From NCBI GenBank assembly GCA_905193995.1, contig CAJJQT010000087.1, positions 1 through 7,650 on the forward strand: DNA of 7,650 nt, given 5' to 3'. A model generated the notes under the pieces. It saw only the letters and a list, made by a program, of their open reading frames with translations. It was not told where the DNA came from and made no database searches. How positions within the stretch are numbered: position 1 is the stretch's first letter; the number at the start of each line of letters is the position of its first letter. This document shows positions 6,370 to 7,650 of the stretch, in pieces. This DNA comes from an uncultured Porphyromonadaceae bacterium. Its GTDB lineage: Bacteria; Bacteroidota; Bacteroidia; Bacteroidales; Muribaculaceae. Position numbers and translations under genes: made by a program.

Positions 6370-7650
6370 TCAGTCGCGGCGCGGACCGTGGTTGCCGCCC
6401 TCGCGGCGCGGACCGCGGTCACGGCGTTCGCGACGCTCGCCTTCGCCGCCTTCGCGGCGCGGGCCACGCTCGCGGCGCTGGGGCTCAACCCATCCCTCGG
6501 GCTTCTCCTTGAGCGCGCGCATCGACAGGCGGTACTTGCCTGTCTTCTTGTCGATCTCGATGAGCTTAACATCGACTTCGTCGCCTTCCTTCAGGCCGGA
6601 AGCCTCCATGTCGGGCAGGCGCTCCCAGGCGATCTCGCTGATGTGCAGCAGGCCGTCGCGATTGGGCATGAACTCTACGAACGCGCCGAAGTCCATGATC
6701 GAACGCACGGTGCCGTGGTAAACCTTGCCTTCCTCGGGCAGGGCCACGATGGCGTTGATCATCTCGAGAGCCTTGTCGATCGATGCCTTGTTGGCAGCAG
6801 CGACCTCGATGTAGCCGCCTTCGGGAATCTCGTCGATCGAAACGGTGGCGCCGGAAGCCTCCTGGATGCCCTGGATCACCTTTCCGCCCGGGCCAATCAC
6901 TGCGCCGATGAGCTCCTTCGGGATAAGCATCGTCACGATGCGCGGCACGTGGGGCTTATAGTCCTCACGGGGTGCGGGGATGGTCTCGTTGATGATGTTG
7001 AGGATGTGCAGACGGCCGTCGCGTGCCTGCAGCAGTGCCTTCTCGAGGATCTCGTACGACAGGCCGTCGCACTTGATATCCATCTGGGTAGCGGTGATGC
7101 CGTCGGCAGTGCCGGTGACCTTGAAGTCCATGTCGCCCAGGTGGTCCTCATCGCCGAGGATATCGCTCAGGATGGCGTATTTCGAACCGTCGGAGATCAG
7201 ACCCATGGCTATGCCGGCTACGGGCTTCTTCATCTTCACGCCGGCGTCGAGCAGCGACAGGGTGCCGGCGCACACGGTAGCCATCGACGACGAGCCGTTC
7301 GACTCCAGGATGTCGCTCACGATGCGGCATACGTAGGGGAAATCGTCGGGGAACATACGCTTCAGGGCGCGGTGGGCAAGATTGCCGTGGCCGATCTCGC
7401 GGCGGCCGACGCCGCGCACGGGGCGTGCCTCGCCGGTCGAGAAGGGCGGGAAGTTATAGTGCAGGAGGAAGCGCTCGCGGCCCTGGTTGAGCACGTCGTC
7501 GAGGATCTTCTCGTCGAGCTTCGTGCCCAGAGTGACGGTAGCCAGCGCCTGGGTCTCGCCGCGGGTGAACACAGCCGATCCGTGAGGGCCGGGCAGATAG
7601 TCTGTCTCGCACCATATGGGGCGGATCTCGGTGGTCTTGCGGCCGTCGAG
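6370..7650 (-). CDS. pnp: Polynucleotide phosphorylase PNPase, C-terminal 426 residues (5' end off the right edge)
   Basis: PNPase degrades RNA 3' to 5' by phosphorolysis, releasing nucleoside diphosphates, as a cytoplasmic trimer. The frame is open to the right edge, starting [13 protein letters not shown], which is the start of the second RNase PH domain; about 300 N-terminal residues are missing. Numbered from the edge: [15 protein letters not shown] at 28-42; phosphate-binding SSS at 120-122; [12 protein letters not shown] at 166-177 with Asp169 and Asp175 matching catalytic D486 and D492 of E. coli; a KH domain at about 233-298 with IGPGGK (252-257); an S1 domain at about 309-379 ([24 protein letters not shown]). 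The last 40 residues are a basic, disordered-looking tail with three GPRR(E/D) units. The active site looks intact. The stop is TGA at 6372-6370, followed by a terminator, so pnp is the last gene of its transcript. Confidence 0.97.
   Translation of the reverse strand, partial: LDGRKTTEIRPIWCETDYLPGPHGSAVFTRGETQALATVTLGTKLDEKILDDVLNQGRERFLLHYNFPPFSTGEARPVRGVGRREIGHGNLAHRALKRMFPDDFPYVCRIVSDILESNGSSSMATVCAGTLSLLDAGVKMKKPVAGIAMGLISDGSKYAILSDILGDEDHLGDMDFKVTGTADGITATQMDIKCDGLSYEILEKALLQARDGRLHILNIINETIPAPREDYKPHVPRIVTMLIPKELIGAVIGPGGKVIQGIQEASGATVSIDEIPEGGYIEVAAANKASIDKALEMINAIVALPEEGKVYHGTVRSIMDFGAFVEFMPNRDGLLHISEIAWERLPDMEASGLKEGDEVDVKLIEIDKKTGKYRLSMRALKEKPEGWVEPQRRERGPRREGGEGERRERRDRGPRREGGNHGPRRD
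6374..6463 (-). repeat. Degenerate repeats encoding the GPRR(E/D) units of the PNPase tail
   Basis: The 15-mer TCGCGGCGCGGACCG (plus strand) occurs exactly at 6374-6388 and 6401-6415, and a close copy at 6452-6463 has a G change. Each encodes one (R/H)GPRR(E/D) unit of the protein tail. GC is very high. This is coding low-complexity sequence, prone to length change by slippage, and not a separate element. Confidence 0.75.

Noticed and set aside
6374..6480. Regular GC-rich repeats resembling a small CRISPR or tandem array
   Set aside because: They are in frame, degenerate, without unique spacers, and encode the RG tail of PNPase.
6333..6572. 79-codon minus-strand frame overlapping the end of pnp
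   Set aside because: An alternative frame of the Arg/Gly-rich tail; its Ala/Arg/Ser composition comes from the repeat DNA.

Overview
The window reads as a chromosomal segment of a GC-rich member of the Bacteroidales (Bacteroidota). Three things suggest this. Upstream of two genes there are TAnnTTTG elements, the -7 box typical of Bacteroidota. There are no strong Shine-Dalgarno sequences. The proteins (a DUF2723/GT117 membrane protein of about 1280 residues, a short NodB deacetylase, and PNPase with an arginine/glycine tail) look like the Bacteroidales versions of these families. I cannot name the genus. Every gene I can support lies on the minus strand, so the window reads right to left.

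Right to left: (1) 6370-7650 is the C-terminal part of pnp, polynucleotide phosphorylase (second RNase PH domain, KH, S1, basic RG tail); its start lies beyond the right edge. It is followed by a short palindrome and a good intrinsic terminator (6271-6320). (2) 5321-6160 is a single gene with its own promoter, encoding a Bro-N protein whose C-terminal third resembles E. coli DinD. Its base composition and codon use differ from its neighbours, and a 9-bp direct repeat flanks it, so it looks like an accessory gene placed between two housekeeping units. (3) 1340-5176, 686-1306 and 1-714 form a tight three-gene operon behind a -7 box at 5222-5229: a DUF2723/GT117 GT-C glycosyltransferase, a NodB-family polysaccharide deacetylase, and queG (epoxyqueuosine reductase, cut by the left edge). 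The gap between the first two is 33 bp, and the last two overlap by 29 bp.

The operon joins two apparent envelope or glycan enzymes to a tRNA-modification enzyme, which suggests co-expression and not a single pathway. The most discussable items are the orphan Bro-N/DinD-like gene and the GT117 protein, whose substrate in bacteria is unsettled. A very long plus-strand reading frame (494-5161) is an antisense shadow: its register lies codon-on-codon against the two minus-strand genes, which avoid TTA, CTA and TCA. I found no RNA genes, CRISPR arrays, insertion sequences or phage structural genes. No stretch over 300 bases lacks a gene; the largest gap, 6161-6369, holds the terminator and a promoter.
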